Shown in pieces: positions 40,304 to 48,555 of a stretch of 64,000 bases of DNA. Each line of letters starts with the position of its first letter. Within the stretch, counting starts at the first letter, position 1. This DNA comes from Segatella baroniae B14 (GTDB lineage: Bacteria > Bacteroidota > Bacteroidia > Bacteroidales > Bacteroidaceae), in assembly GCF_022024235.1 (NCBI RefSeq), contig NZ_CP091799.1, positions 1,856,001 to 1,920,000 of the forward strand, given 5' to 3'. The position numbers were made by a program, and so were the translations under genes. The notes under the pieces were generated by a model. It ran no database searches. It saw only the letters and a list, made by a program, of their open reading frames with translations, and had not been told where the DNA came from.

Positions 40304-41185
40304 TTAAGCCCTAGGGTGGGCATTAGAATATATACGTTTTAATTGTTCAAAGGTTGTATGCGTATAAATCTCTGTCGTAGACAGACTAGCATGACCCAAC
40401 AATTTTTTCAAACTTTCTAATCCAGCCTCATGATTTAGCATAGCTGTAGCAAATGTATGCCTCAACACATGGGGCGAACGTTTTTTCAACGTGCTAACCC
40501 TAGATAGATTTTTTTGAACTAGATACCTCACCTGATTACCATTCAAACGGCAACCCTTATTCGACACGAACAGAGCAAGAGATGTATTACCAATAAACTC
40601 ATCTCTGAGTTTCATATATATTGTTAGCGCACTTGCCAATTCGTTTCCGAACGGAATAATACGCTGTTTATTTCTCTTACCAGTAACTTTCAGTTCACCT
40701 TTTTGAAAATCGACATCATTATCGTCTAATCCAATCAGTTCTGAAAGGCGAATTCCCGTTTCGTAGAAAGTCATTATAATCGTACGATCACGAACATCAT
40801 AAAAACTTTCTCCATGCATAGCCGTATCCAGCAGAGCATTCATTTCATTCTCCTTCAAGAATTGAGGAAGAGGCTTTCCCCTTTTGGGACCCTTTATCAT
40901 ATGAACAGGGTCTGACTCAACTCTTTTGCGAGAAAGGGCGAATCGATAAAAAGTACGAAGTGCACTTAACCTTCTATTTATAGAAGTTGCACTATTTCCT
41001 TTATCCATCATCAGCTCTATCCAGCCACGTACTACGTCAGAATCTACAGATTCCCACGAGAGATGATCATCTAAACCTTCAAAGTACGATTGAAATGCCC
41101 GAAGGTCATCACCGTAACTTTGCACCGTGCGCTCTGAGCGATTAAGCTCAAATTGCAAGTAGTCCAAAAAATCTTCTATTATCAT
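40304..41185 (-). CDS. xerC: Tyrosine recombinase XerC-type
   Basis: This integrase-family enzyme resolves chromosome dimers at dif, normally with a partner. The N-terminal SAM-like core-binding domain spans about 1-90. The catalytic domain has all six residues: R146, K170, H239, R242, H265 and nucleophile Y274. It is 293 residues, the usual Xer size. Its place between rpsU and hpf and the absence of phage genes argue for a housekeeping role. The choice between XerC and XerD by sequence alone is uncertain. Confidence 0.9.
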   Translation of the reverse strand: MIIEDFLDYLQFELNRSERTVQSYGDDLRAFQSYFEGLDDHLSWESVDSDVVRGWIELMMDKGNSATSINRRLSALRTFYRFALSRKRVESDPVHMIKGPKRGKPLPQFLKENEMNALLDTAMHGESFYDVRDRTIIMTFYETGIRLSELIGLDDNDVDFQKGELKVTGKRNKQRIIPFGNELASALTIYMKLRDEFIGNTSLALFVSNKGCRLNGNQVRYLVQKNLSRVSTLKKRSPHVLRHTFATAMLNHEAGLESLKKLLGHASLSTTEIYTHTTFEQLKRIYSNAHPRA

Positions 41186-41259
41186 CGCACTGATATTACG
41201 TTTTCAGCAACGAATATACGGAATAAAATTCAAACTACCAAATTTTAAGAGGAAAATTT

Positions 41260-41451
41260 TTATTCCTCAGCGTCACGTAATTTTTGTACGTAGACAGCGT
41301 GTTCCATCTTGAGTCTTTTCAAAACAGATGGCTTGTCATACTGCTGACGAGCACGAAGCTCCTTAACAACACCTGTCTTTTCGAATTTTCTCTTGAACTT
41401 TTTCAAAGCTCTTTCGATGTTCTCACCATCTTTTACTGGTACAATAATCAT
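41260..41451 (-). CDS. rpsU: 30S ribosomal protein S21
   Basis: S21 sits near the anti-Shine-Dalgarno helix of 16S rRNA and affects initiation. The 63 residues begin MIIVPVKDGENIERALKKFK and end in a basic, helical part. The gene has its own promoter and no Shine-Dalgarno sequence in its AT-rich leader. This contrasts with reports of a strong site before rpsU in some Flavobacteriia. Confidence 0.96.
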   Translation of the reverse strand: MIIVPVKDGENIERALKKFKRKFEKTGVVKELRARQQYDKPSVLKRLKMEHAVYVQKLRDAEE

Positions 41452-41518
41452 ACTTTTTGTTTTTAATTTTAAATTTGTTAAACTTAGCGTTTGTGACCTA
41501 GTGCCACTATTTGCGGGT

Positions 41519-41551
41519 GCAAAATTACATCTTATTTATTAAAAAAACAAC
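41519..41551 (-). promoter_or_regulatory. Promoter of rpsU-xerC-hpf
   Basis: On the reverse strand, a TTTG-like GTTG (41548-41551) lies 20 bases before TAATTTTGC (41519-41527). The leader to the rpsU ATG is about 60 bases. Confidence 0.7.
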
Positions 41552-41577
41552 TTTTCAGCCTTTTTTTTGCATTTTAT

Positions 41578-43386
41578 TTATAATTCTACTGCTTTTGTCG
41601 CATTTTTCAGCCATTCTCTCTCATCTACAGACAGATACGGAGATAATTTTGCATAAACTAATTGATGATAATTATTCAACCACATGACTTCTTCCGGTAA
41701 CAACATTGTTATATCCACTGGGGTCAAATCTATAGGACAAAGTGTTAATGGTTCCATCTGTAAAAATTCCCCAAATTCGGTCTTCATATATTTTTTGATA
41801 AGAAGAGTATTTTCTATTCTCACACCGAATTTATTAGAAAGATACAATCCAGGCTCATCTGTTACGATCATTCCTGCATGTAGTGGGGCTGGCATAAACT
41901 CCATTCTTATCTGATGAGGACCTTCATGAACATTTAAATAAGAACCTACTCCATGCCCAGTTCCATGTAAGAAGTTGAATCCTTCTCGCCACATAGCCTC
42001 TCTGCTAAGAGCGTCTATTTGTGTTCCACTGACTCCTACTGGGAACTTCGCCAATTCCAACTGAATATGTCCTTTTAAAACTAAGGTGTAAATATGACGC
42101 TGCTCTTCCGTTACAGGTCCCAAGGCAATCGTACGTGTAATATCTGTTGTACCATCCTCATACTGAGCACCACTATCTATCAGGACAAGCCCCTTTGCAT
42201 CGACAGTAGCATCCGTTTCCGGAGTTGCTTCATAATGCACGATAGCACCATGTGCCTCATAACCTACAATAGTATCAAAAGATATATCTTTAAATAAAGC
42301 CTGTTGAGCACGAAGAGATGTTAGCTTTCGATCTAACGAAATTTCCGTCTGTCCACCTGCCTCTATAGCAGGCTGAAGCCATTTCAAAAACTTTACCATT
42401 GCGACACCATCTCGTAACATTGCCTGATGAAATCCTTCTATTTCAACAGAATTCTTAACCGCTTTCATGGCAGGAACAGGTGAATGCCCAAATACTATTT
42501 TTACACGTTTACGATCAACACAGTTTACCAAATAACTGTTCGTTACATCAGGATCAAGCAATATATTATAGGCTAAATAATCCTTATGTAAATAGGAAGA
42601 TATTGAATTATACGGAAGTACACTAACACCTATTTTGCATAAATATTGCTTGACTTCTAATGTTAATTTGTTAGCATCAACAAAAAGAACAACTTTATCT
42701 GGTTCGATAAGTAGATAAGACACAAAAACAGGATTACAGTGAACGTCTGTTCCTCGAAGATTCAAAGTCCAAGCGATATCATCCAAAGAAGATATCAAAA
42801 TTCCATCTCCATGCAGTAAATTTACCTCATGCCGAATACGTTTAATTTTACTTATAGCATCTTCCCCTGCATATTTCAAAGGATGAATATGTATAATAGC
42901 ATTAGGAATATCAGGCCTATCCAACCATAATTCTTCCAAAGGATCCCAATTCGTACGTACGGTTATGCCAGATTGCTGCAAATCATATTTTAGTTGTTCT
43001 ACAAAACTATGAGAGTTTACCCGTCCATCCACTCCTATTTCAGTTATTCCACCGTCATTTTCATCGTAAATTTCCTGAGCAATCCATTGAGAAACAGAAG
43101 GCGTGCCTGGCATTTTAAGTTTCATCAATTCAATACCCGTATCTTTTAACTGCACTTCAGCTGCAAGAAAATAACGAGAATCTGTCCATAAGGCAGCATG
43201 CTTCAATGTAACAACCACAGTACCAGCAGAACCATCAAAACCAGATATCCATTCTCTACCTTTCCAACGATCAGGAACATATTCACTATTGTGCGGATCT
43301 GAACTAGAAAAAATAAAAGCCGCAACTCGTTCACGTCTCATCAACTCACGAAGAGCCTCCAAGCGTTCATATACTTTCTGTTTCAT
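41578..43386 (-). CDS. pepP: Xaa-Pro aminopeptidase (M24B, aminopeptidase P family)
   Basis: This cytosolic metallopeptidase removes an N-terminal residue before proline. It is 602 residues with three domains: two creatinase-type N-terminal domains and a C-terminal pita-bread domain. All five dimetal ligands are visible in order within LIDSGAQY, TTDITRT, GTGHGVG, TDEPGLY and RIENTL. It contrasts with the degenerate map-like protein of the same fold at 11213. It has its own promoter, just inside the IS30 insertion. Confidence 0.95.
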   Translation of the reverse strand: MKQKVYERLEALRELMRRERVAAFIFSSSDPHNSEYVPDRWKGREWISGFDGSAGTVVVTLKHAALWTDSRYFLAAEVQLKDTGIELMKLKMPGTPSVSQWIAQEIYDENDGGITEIGVDGRVNSHSFVEQLKYDLQQSGITVRTNWDPLEELWLDRPDIPNAIIHIHPLKYAGEDAISKIKRIRHEVNLLHGDGILISSLDDIAWTLNLRGTDVHCNPVFVSYLLIEPDKVVLFVDANKLTLEVKQYLCKIGVSVLPYNSISSYLHKDYLAYNILLDPDVTNSYLVNCVDRKRVKIVFGHSPVPAMKAVKNSVEIEGFHQAMLRDGVAMVKFLKWLQPAIEAGGQTEISLDRKLTSLRAQQALFKDISFDTIVGYEAHGAIVHYEATPETDATVDAKGLVLIDSGAQYEDGTTDITRTIALGPVTEEQRHIYTLVLKGHIQLELAKFPVGVSGTQIDALSREAMWREGFNFLHGTGHGVGSYLNVHEGPHQIRMEFMPAPLHAGMIVTDEPGLYLSNKFGVRIENTLLIKKYMKTEFGEFLQMEPLTLCPIDLTPVDITMLLPEEVMWLNNYHQLVYAKLSPYLSVDEREWLKNATKAVEL

Positions 43387-43410
43387 ATCTATTTTGCTAT
43401 TTAGACCTTA

Positions 43411-43442
43411 CAAAGATAGCAATTTTAAGAAATTATCACAAA
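43411..43442 (-). promoter_or_regulatory. Promoter of pepP
   Basis: On the reverse strand, TTTG (43439-43442) is followed after 20 bases by TATCTTTG (43411-43418). The IS30 inverted repeat begins only seven bases beyond the -33 box, so the promoter itself appears untouched. Confidence 0.75.
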
Positions 43443-43448
43443 TGCAGG

Positions 43449-43470
43449 ATTCACATTAATAACGCAACAA
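43449..43470 (+). repeat. Left terminal inverted repeat of the IS30 element
   Basis: The 22 bases begin ATTCACATTAATAACG and match the reverse complement of the right end at 19 positions. The transposase stop codon (43456-43458) lies inside it, as is common when an IS encodes protein up to its end. Confidence 0.8.
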
Positions 43471-44445
43471 CTTTATAATTGTTTTATTCTCTCCGTATTT
43501 TTGTCTGATAAACTCGACAGGCGTTTTGTAATTCAATCTCTTTCTAGGTCTGTTGTTGATTCTGTCCTGTACCATATTGATGTCTTTATCTGTTATCTTT
43601 GTAAAATCACTCCCTTTAAGGAAATATTGCCTGACTAGACCGTTAGTGTTTTCATTAGCACCTCTTTCCCATGAGTGGTATGGTCTTGCAAAGAAGATGT
43701 CTATTTTCAGTGCTCTAGCAATCTGCTGGTGCCTGGAGAACTCTGTACCATTATCTGCGGTCATGGTATGCAATCCCTTTCTTATCGGCTTAAGTGCGGC
43801 AATGGCTGCCTCCGCCAGAGGCTCTGCCTCTTTTGAAGGAAGCTTTCTCATGATTAGGAACCCGGACTCCCTATCATTGATTGTCATGATGACGCTCCGC
43901 CTGTTCTTCCCCACAATGGTGTCGATCTCCAGATCTCCGAACCTTCCTTTCTCATCAACGACCGCAGGTCTTTGCTCTATCCCGACACGTCCAGGTATTC
44001 CCCTTGACTTATACGATGAACCGCGCTTGTTATAGCGCCTGCCCCTGTGGCGCAGATGCTTATAGAGAGGCTTCCCCCATTTGTGCTTCTCCTCCCACAC
44101 ATATCTGTAGATGGTTTCGTGTGAGATGGGCGGTAATCCCAGTGCACGCCGTCTTCCGGATATCTGCTCGGGAGACCACTGTTCCTGTGTGAGCTTATGG
44201 TCAATGTAAACCTTTATTTCGTCCGTAAGGACGGTATAGTGCTTTCTTGCGCTCATTCTCCTGTCTGACAGCCACTGGGCCTTTTCCGCATTATACCTGC
44301 CATGGGGTGCCTTGTTGCGCCTAATTTCTCGGCTAATGGTGCTGCGGTGCACACCAAGAGCCCTGGCTATGTCTGTTGAACGTTCTTTTTTTTGCAGTCT
44401 GAAAGATATTTCGTACCTTTGCTGCGCAGTTAGATGCTTTGTCAT
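43456..44445 (-). CDS. IS30-family transposase
   Basis: This DDE transposase catalyses copy-out/paste-in movement of the element. The 329 residues begin with the IS30 helix-turn-helix (LTAQQRYEISFRLQKKERST, then IARALGVHRSTISREIRRN, about 5-44). The catalytic triad is D175, D231 and E265, the last pair 33 residues apart as in IS30. There is no frameshift or truncation, so it may be active. A TACCTTTGC -7 element lies about 30 bases upstream inside the IS. Confidence 0.95.
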   Translation of the reverse strand: MTKHLTAQQRYEISFRLQKKERSTDIARALGVHRSTISREIRRNKAPHGRYNAEKAQWLSDRRMSARKHYTVLTDEIKVYIDHKLTQEQWSPEQISGRRRALGLPPISHETIYRYVWEEKHKWGKPLYKHLRHRGRRYNKRGSSYKSRGIPGRVGIEQRPAVVDEKGRFGDLEIDTIVGKNRRSVIMTINDRESGFLIMRKLPSKEAEPLAEAAIAALKPIRKGLHTMTADNGTEFSRHQQIARALKIDIFFARPYHSWERGANENTNGLVRQYFLKGSDFTKITDKDINMVQDRINNRPRKRLNYKTPVEFIRQKYGENKTIIKLLRY

Positions 44446-44472
44446 ATTTGCAACTTATGTGGAAGTTTGTCT

Positions 44473-44481
44473 GCAAAGGTA
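44473..44481 (-). promoter_or_regulatory. -7 element of the IS30 transposase
   Basis: The reverse strand reads TACCTTTGC within the IS, 28 bases before the transposase ATG. The element therefore carries a promoter of the host type. No -33 TTTG is seen. Confidence 0.6.
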
Positions 44482-44565
44482 AGCATTTAATGCTGGGGAC
44501 GAAAGATCTTGTGGAACTTTTGTCCCTTTTTTCATGCTCCTTGCTCACTTACTTCTTTGACACAT

Positions 44566-44587
44566 TTGTTGCATTATCAATTTGAAT
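44566..44587 (-). repeat. Right terminal inverted repeat of the IS30 element
   Basis: This is the reverse complement of the left end at 19 of 22 positions. It lies 48 bases upstream of the mdh -7 element. Confidence 0.8.
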
Positions 44588-44634
44588 TCAAGAATTAAAT
44601 AACAAGTAAATGCAGAAATTACACTTTAATTTAG

Positions 44635-44643
44635 TAACTTTGC
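44635..44643 (+). promoter_or_regulatory. -7 promoter element of mdh
   Basis: The sequence TAACTTTGC matches TAnnTTTGC. The leader to the mdh ATG is about 85 bases, long for this window. No TTTG is found at the expected upstream distance. Confidence 0.6.
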
Positions 44644-44732
44644 GGTGCTTCTAAGAGATAATTTGTTTGAGAAAACAAATCGTTTAGAAAATAAAGATAG
44701 ACAAATTAAAAATCTTATATAAATACGCAGTT

Positions 44733-45725
44733 ATGGAATTTTTAACTAATGACAAACTTTTAATTGTCGGAGCCGGTGGTATGATTGGTTCAAACATGGT
44801 TCAGAGTGCTCTGATGCTCGGCCTTACTCCAAACATCTGCTTGTACGACATCTATGAGCCAGGAGTACATGGTGTATACGACGAGATGCAGCAGTGCGCT
44901 TTCCCTGGTGCAAATATCACTTACACAGTAGATCCAGAAGAGGCATTCACAAATGCTAAATTCATCATTTCATCTGGTGGTGCACCACGTAAAGAGGGCA
45001 TGACTCGTGAAGACTTGTTAAAAGGTAACTGTAAGATTGCTGCTGAATTCGGTGAGAACATCAAGAAGTATTGCCCTGACGTAAATCACGTTGTTGTAAT
45101 TTTCAACCCTGCCGATGTTACAGCTCTTACAGCTCTTATCCACTCAGGTTTGAAACCAAATCAGTTGACTTCACTTGCAGCTCTTGATTCTACTCGTTTG
45201 CAGCAAGCTCTTGCTCACGAATTTGGTGTACAGCAGGATAAGGTTACAGGCGCACATACTTATGGTGGCCATGGTGAGCAGATGGCAGTATTTGCTTCTC
45301 AGGTTAAGATTGACGGCAAGCCATTGTCTGAAATGGGCCTTTCTGCAGAGCGTTGGGAAGAAATCAAGCATAAGACTGTACAAGGTGGTTCAAACATCAT
45401 CAAACTTCGTGGTCGCAGTTCTTTCCAGAGCCCAGCTTACAATGCAGTTAAGATGATTGAAGCTGCTATGGGTGGCGAACCATTTACTCTTCCTGCAGGT
45501 TGCTATGTTAACGATGACAAACTTGGTTTCAAGAATGTTATGATGGCAATGCCTACTACTATCGATAAGACTGGTGTCCACTATTCAGAGCCAACGGGTA
45601 CACCTGAAGAACTTGCAGAACTTCAGAAATCTTACGAGCACCTTTGCAAGATGCGTCAAGAGATTATTGACCTAGATATCGTTCCAAGTATCGAAGCATG
45701 GAAAAATGACAATGCAAATCTCTAA
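44733..45725 (+). CDS. mdh: Malate dehydrogenase
   Basis: This enzyme interconverts malate and oxaloacetate with NAD(H). In Bacteroidales it serves the reductive branch leading to fumarate and succinate. The dinucleotide motif GAGGMIGS is at 13-20. Substrate arginines R86 and R92, D152 in LDSTR and catalytic H180 in GGHGEQM are all present. It is 330 residues. The gene is single, with a promoter and an intrinsic terminator. Codon use is biased towards frequent codons, consistent with high expression. Confidence 0.95.
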   Translation: MEFLTNDKLLIVGAGGMIGSNMVQSALMLGLTPNICLYDIYEPGVHGVYDEMQQCAFPGANITYTVDPEEAFTNAKFIISSGGAPRKEGMTREDLLKGNCKIAAEFGENIKKYCPDVNHVVVIFNPADVTALTALIHSGLKPNQLTSLAALDSTRLQQALAHEFGVQQDKVTGAHTYGGHGEQMAVFASQVKIDGKPLSEMGLSAERWEEIKHKTVQGGSNIIKLRGRSSFQSPAYNAVKMIEAAMGGEPFTLPAGCYVNDDKLGFKNVMMAMPTTIDKTGVHYSEPTGTPEELAELQKSYEHLCKMRQEIIDLDIVPSIEAWKNDNANL

Positions 45726-45752
45726 TTCTTGAAATTTGTTATACATAATTTT

Positions 45753-45786
45753 AAAAAGCCTGAAACTCTGTTTTCAGGCTTTTTTT
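45753..45786 (+). terminator. Intrinsic terminator of mdh
   Basis: AAAAAGCCTGAAA pairs with TTTTCAGGCTTTTT around a short loop and runs into seven T. It lies 27 bases after the mdh stop codon. Confidence 0.92.
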
Positions 45787-45863
45787 GTAAAGTCTAAAAA
45801 TAAAACTGCAAAAATGGTTATCATTTCCGTAATTAATATACCTAACGTTTGCGATACAGTATG

Positions 45864-45872
45864 TATATTTGC
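45864..45872 (+). promoter_or_regulatory. -7 promoter element of the DUF3737-patB operon
   Basis: TATATTTGC matches the -7 consensus. It lies 40 bases before the DUF3737 start codon, following the mdh terminator. The -33 box is not clear. Confidence 0.6.
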
Positions 45873-45912
45873 AACATAAATAAAAATAAGAAACAATAGG
45901 TATAAAAAAAAG

Positions 45913-46758
45913 ATGGAAATTATAAAGAATAAAAGCTTTGGAGGTGAAAGACCTCTATTTGGATCACAAAATTTGAGACTTGAAAATATAACTATCACTG
46001 ATGGAGAATCTGGCATAAAATGCTGTCAAAACCTAGAATGCAACAATTCTAAATTCTATGGAAAATATCCATGGTGGCATGTTAATAAAAGTCTTATCAC
46101 CAATTGTTATTTTGCACCAGGCTCACGCTCTGCTATTTGGTACAGCAATGATATGACCATGAAAGATTGTATCATAGATGGTCCAAAATTTTTCAGAGAA
46201 ATGAATAATCTGACCCTGGAAAATGTCAAAATCAATGATGCTGATGAAACATTTTGGAAAATTGATGGCCTGAAAATTAAAGATGTAGAACTTCATGAGG
46301 GCACATATCCATTTATGTTCTCAAAGAATATTTTTGTAGATGGTTTAATCAGTGATGCAAAATATGTATTTCAATATTGCGAAAATGTAGAAATACACCA
46401 TGCTAAGATAACTACGAAAGATAGTTTTTGGGAATGCAACAATGTTACCATTTACAATTCTGAACTGAACGGAGAATACCTTGCATGGCATTCTACTAAC
46501 GTAAAACTGGTACGTTGCCATATCTCAGGCGAACAGCCACTCTGTTATATGGACAATGTGATACTTGAAGACTGCACCTTTGATCAGGAGTGTGACCGAG
46601 CTTTCGAAGAATGTAGTAATATCAACGCATCAATAAAAGGAAGAATTACAAATATCAAAAATCCTATTTCTGGAAAAATTGTCGCAGACGAAATCGGCTC
46701 TGTAACAATTAATGAATATGTTAAGGCTCCTAACAACTGTGAAATCACTGAAAGATAA
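45913..46758 (+). CDS. DUF3737 right-handed beta-helix protein
   Basis: This 281-residue protein has no signal peptide, so it should be cytosolic. After the family start FGGERPLFGSQNL it is built of about eleven coils of 18-21 residues. Each coil begins like N-L/V-x-L/I-x-N/D with a buried I/F, and most end with an aromatic residue (WWH, AIW, FFRE, FWK, MFS, FQY, FWE, AWH). This is the pattern of a parallel beta-helix. No pectate-lyase catalytic residues are obvious. It is five bases from the C-S lyase gene, so the two are co-transcribed. The function is unknown. Confidence 0.88.
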   Translation: MEIIKNKSFGGERPLFGSQNLRLENITITDGESGIKCCQNLECNNSKFYGKYPWWHVNKSLITNCYFAPGSRSAIWYSNDMTMKDCIIDGPKFFREMNNLTLENVKINDADETFWKIDGLKIKDVELHEGTYPFMFSKNIFVDGLISDAKYVFQYCENVEIHHAKITTKDSFWECNNVTIYNSELNGEYLAWHSTNVKLVRCHISGEQPLCYMDNVILEDCTFDQECDRAFEECSNINASIKGRITNIKNPISGKIVADEIGSVTINEYVKAPNNCEITER

Positions 46759-46763
46759 AGTTC

Positions 46764-47921
46764 ATGAAATACAACTTTGATAAAATTATTAATAGAAGAG
46801 GAACCAACTCATATAAATGGGATATCATATCTGAGGATAATGTTATCCCTATGTGGGTTGCTGATATGGATTTTGCAACTGCACCAGCCATCATTGAAGC
46901 ACTGCAAAAACGTGTAAGCCATGGCATCTTTGGATATACACTAGTACCAGATTCGTACTATCAATCTATCACCAATTGGTTCAGAACACGACACAATTGG
47001 AATATACAAAAAGATTGGATTATTTATACATCAGGGGTTATACCTGCCATTAGCTGTAGTATAAAAGCCCTGACGACACCTGGAGAGAAAGTACTAGTAC
47101 AGACCCCTGTCTATAACTGCTTTTATTCAAGCATTAAAAACCAAGGCTGTGAAGTACTTGAGAACAAACTCATACGTGAAGGAAATACATATATTATTGA
47201 TTTTGACGACTTTGAAAAAAAATGTTCTGACGAGAAAACAACCGTATTTCTATTATGCAATCCTCACAACCCTGCAGGAAGAGTATGGAGTAAAGATGAA
47301 TTAGAAAAATTAAATACAATCTGTTTACGCCATGGTGTTAAAGTTATCAGCGATGAAATTCATGGTGAACTCATTATGCCAGGATATACCTTTATCCCTT
47401 TTGCTTCTGTATCCGAAGCATGTGCAGAAAACAGTATCATATTAAACTCACCTACCAAGGCTTTCAACATAGCAGGACTACAAATCGCCAATATCATATG
47501 TAAAGATTCTGAGCGAAGAAGAAAAATTGATAGATATATCAATATTTACGAAGTCTGTGATGTCAACCCGTTTGGTGTTCTAGCGCTAGAGGCTGCTTAC
47601 AATAACAGTGCAGACTGGCTTGACCAACTAATTTTGTATATTGCAGACAACTATAAATATTTGGTTGACTTCTTTAAGCAAAAACTTCCAAATATTGAAG
47701 TACTAAAGTTAGAAGGCACATATTTAGCTTGGATAGATATTACAGCTACCAACCTTTCTTCTGAAGAAGCTTACAACAAACTATTACAAGGTAAAGTAAT
47801 GCTTAACAACGGTACTCTTTATGGAGAAACTTCTGGTGAAGGATATTTAAGATTGAATTTGGCCTGCCCTAGACAAACATTAAAAGAAGGATTAAAAAGA
47901 ATTGTATCAGCATTAAAATAG
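46764..47921 (+). CDS. patB: PatB/MalY-type cystathionine beta-lyase (C-S lyase)
   Basis: This PLP enzyme of aminotransferase class I/II is 385 residues. The PLP lysine is K232 in SPTKAFNIAGL, with D197 in SDEIH and the CNPHNPAGR loop (165-173) completing the cofactor site. The N-terminal MWVADMDFATAPAI is typical of the MalY/PatB group, which cleaves cystathionine or cysteine S-conjugates to pyruvate, ammonia and a thiol. It follows DUF3737 by five bases. The natural substrate is not evident. Confidence 0.9.
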   Translation: MKYNFDKIINRRGTNSYKWDIISEDNVIPMWVADMDFATAPAIIEALQKRVSHGIFGYTLVPDSYYQSITNWFRTRHNWNIQKDWIIYTSGVIPAISCSIKALTTPGEKVLVQTPVYNCFYSSIKNQGCEVLENKLIREGNTYIIDFDDFEKKCSDEKTTVFLLCNPHNPAGRVWSKDELEKLNTICLRHGVKVISDEIHGELIMPGYTFIPFASVSEACAENSIILNSPTKAFNIAGLQIANIICKDSERRRKIDRYINIYEVCDVNPFGVLALEAAYNNSADWLDQLILYIADNYKYLVDFFKQKLPNIEVLKLEGTYLAWIDITATNLSSEEAYNKLLQGKVMLNNGTLYGETSGEGYLRLNLACPRQTLKEGLKRIVSALK

Positions 47922-47941
47922 TATTTTTTCTTTTATTTTAC

Positions 47942-47950
47942 TATATTTGC
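47942..47950 (+). promoter_or_regulatory. -7 promoter element of the nitroreductase gene
   Basis: TATATTTGC lies 27 bases before the ATG, in the short spacer after patB. It matches the consensus, though without a clear -33 box. Confidence 0.55.
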
Positions 47951-47977
47951 AATCAGAAATATACTAAACACGAAAAT

Positions 47978-48502
47978 ATGAACAACGAAGTATTAAAAGC
48001 TATTAAAGAGAGAAGAAGTATTCGTAGGTTTAAACCAGAACAAGTAACAGACGAAGAACTTCAAACTGTTTTAGAAGCCGGAACATGGGCTGCAACAGGA
48101 CATGGAACACAAGCACCATGGATCGTGGCTGTTCAGAATGAACAACAAAAGGAGCAACTCATCAGAATGAATGCCACCGTTATGGGAGTAACTTCAAACC
48201 CATATTACGATGCTCCTACCATTGTTCTTGTTTTCGCACCTCTAGATAATGTTAACAATTTCCGTGATGGAAGTTTAGTTCTTGGCAATATGATGTTGGC
48301 TGCTCATTCTATAGGGTTAGCATCTTGCTGGATAAATCGAGAAGATAGTATGTTTGCTACAGATGAAGGCAAAGAACTTATGAAGACATGGAACCTTCCC
48401 GACGGACTTGTTGGCATCGGAGCCTTAGCTTTAGGCTATGCTTCCAGCCATCCAAATACAGTAAAACCAAGAAAAGAAAATTATTACCGAATTATCAAAT
48501 AA
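47978..48502 (+). CDS. Nitroreductase-family flavoprotein
   Basis: This 174-residue protein is expected to bind FMN and reduce nitro compounds, quinones or enones with NAD(P)H. The FMN-binding start RRSIRRFKPEQVTDEEL (13-29) and the second region WAATGHGTQAPWIVAV are visible. The C-terminal GIGALALGYASSHP matches the family. It is near the short end of the family, and the true substrate is unknown. It follows the DUF3737-patB pair but has its own promoter-like site and ends in a terminator. Confidence 0.88.
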   Translation: MNNEVLKAIKERRSIRRFKPEQVTDEELQTVLEAGTWAATGHGTQAPWIVAVQNEQQKEQLIRMNATVMGVTSNPYYDAPTIVLVFAPLDNVNNFRDGSLVLGNMMLAAHSIGLASCWINREDSMFATDEGKELMKTWNLPDGLVGIGALALGYASSHPNTVKPRKENYYRIIK

Positions 48503-48539
48503 AAAACACCGAATTTCATTTAGAAATTCGGTGTTTTTT
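48501..48539. terminator. Bidirectional terminator between nitroreductase and waaA
   Basis: A perfect 16-bp stem (48501-48516 with 48524-48539) has A-runs on one side and T-runs on the other. It can therefore end both converging transcripts. It overlaps the end of the nitroreductase stop codon. Confidence 0.92.
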
Positions 48540-48555
48540 ATATCAACGCTGTACA

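Larger units (their letters stand above)
43449..44587 (-). mobile_element. IS30-family insertion sequence, about 1.14 kb, apparently complete
   Basis: The element is bounded by 22-bp imperfect inverted repeats (19 of 22 matching) at 43449-43470 and 44566-44587. It contains one transposase gene with an intact DDE triad. By eye it is richer in G+C than the neighbouring genes, which suggests recent arrival. It lies between pepP and mdh, outside both promoters. I could not define a target duplication, so the exact ends may shift by a few bases. Confidence 0.85.

Noticed and set aside
40282..40323. Longer hpf start 14 codons upstream
   Set aside because: It overlaps the end of xerC, adds unrelated residues and bypasses the GGAGG placed five bases before the chosen ATG.
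40304..41185. Tyrosine recombinase as mark of an integrated element
   Set aside because: No att-like repeats, phage or conjugation genes lie nearby. The rpsU-xerC-hpf context and length fit a housekeeping Xer protein, although tRNA genes lie within 500 bases.
41249..41268. Hairpin at the end of rpsU as a terminator
   Set aside because: It is a 6-bp stem that includes the stop codon and has no proper T-run; xerC follows in the same direction.
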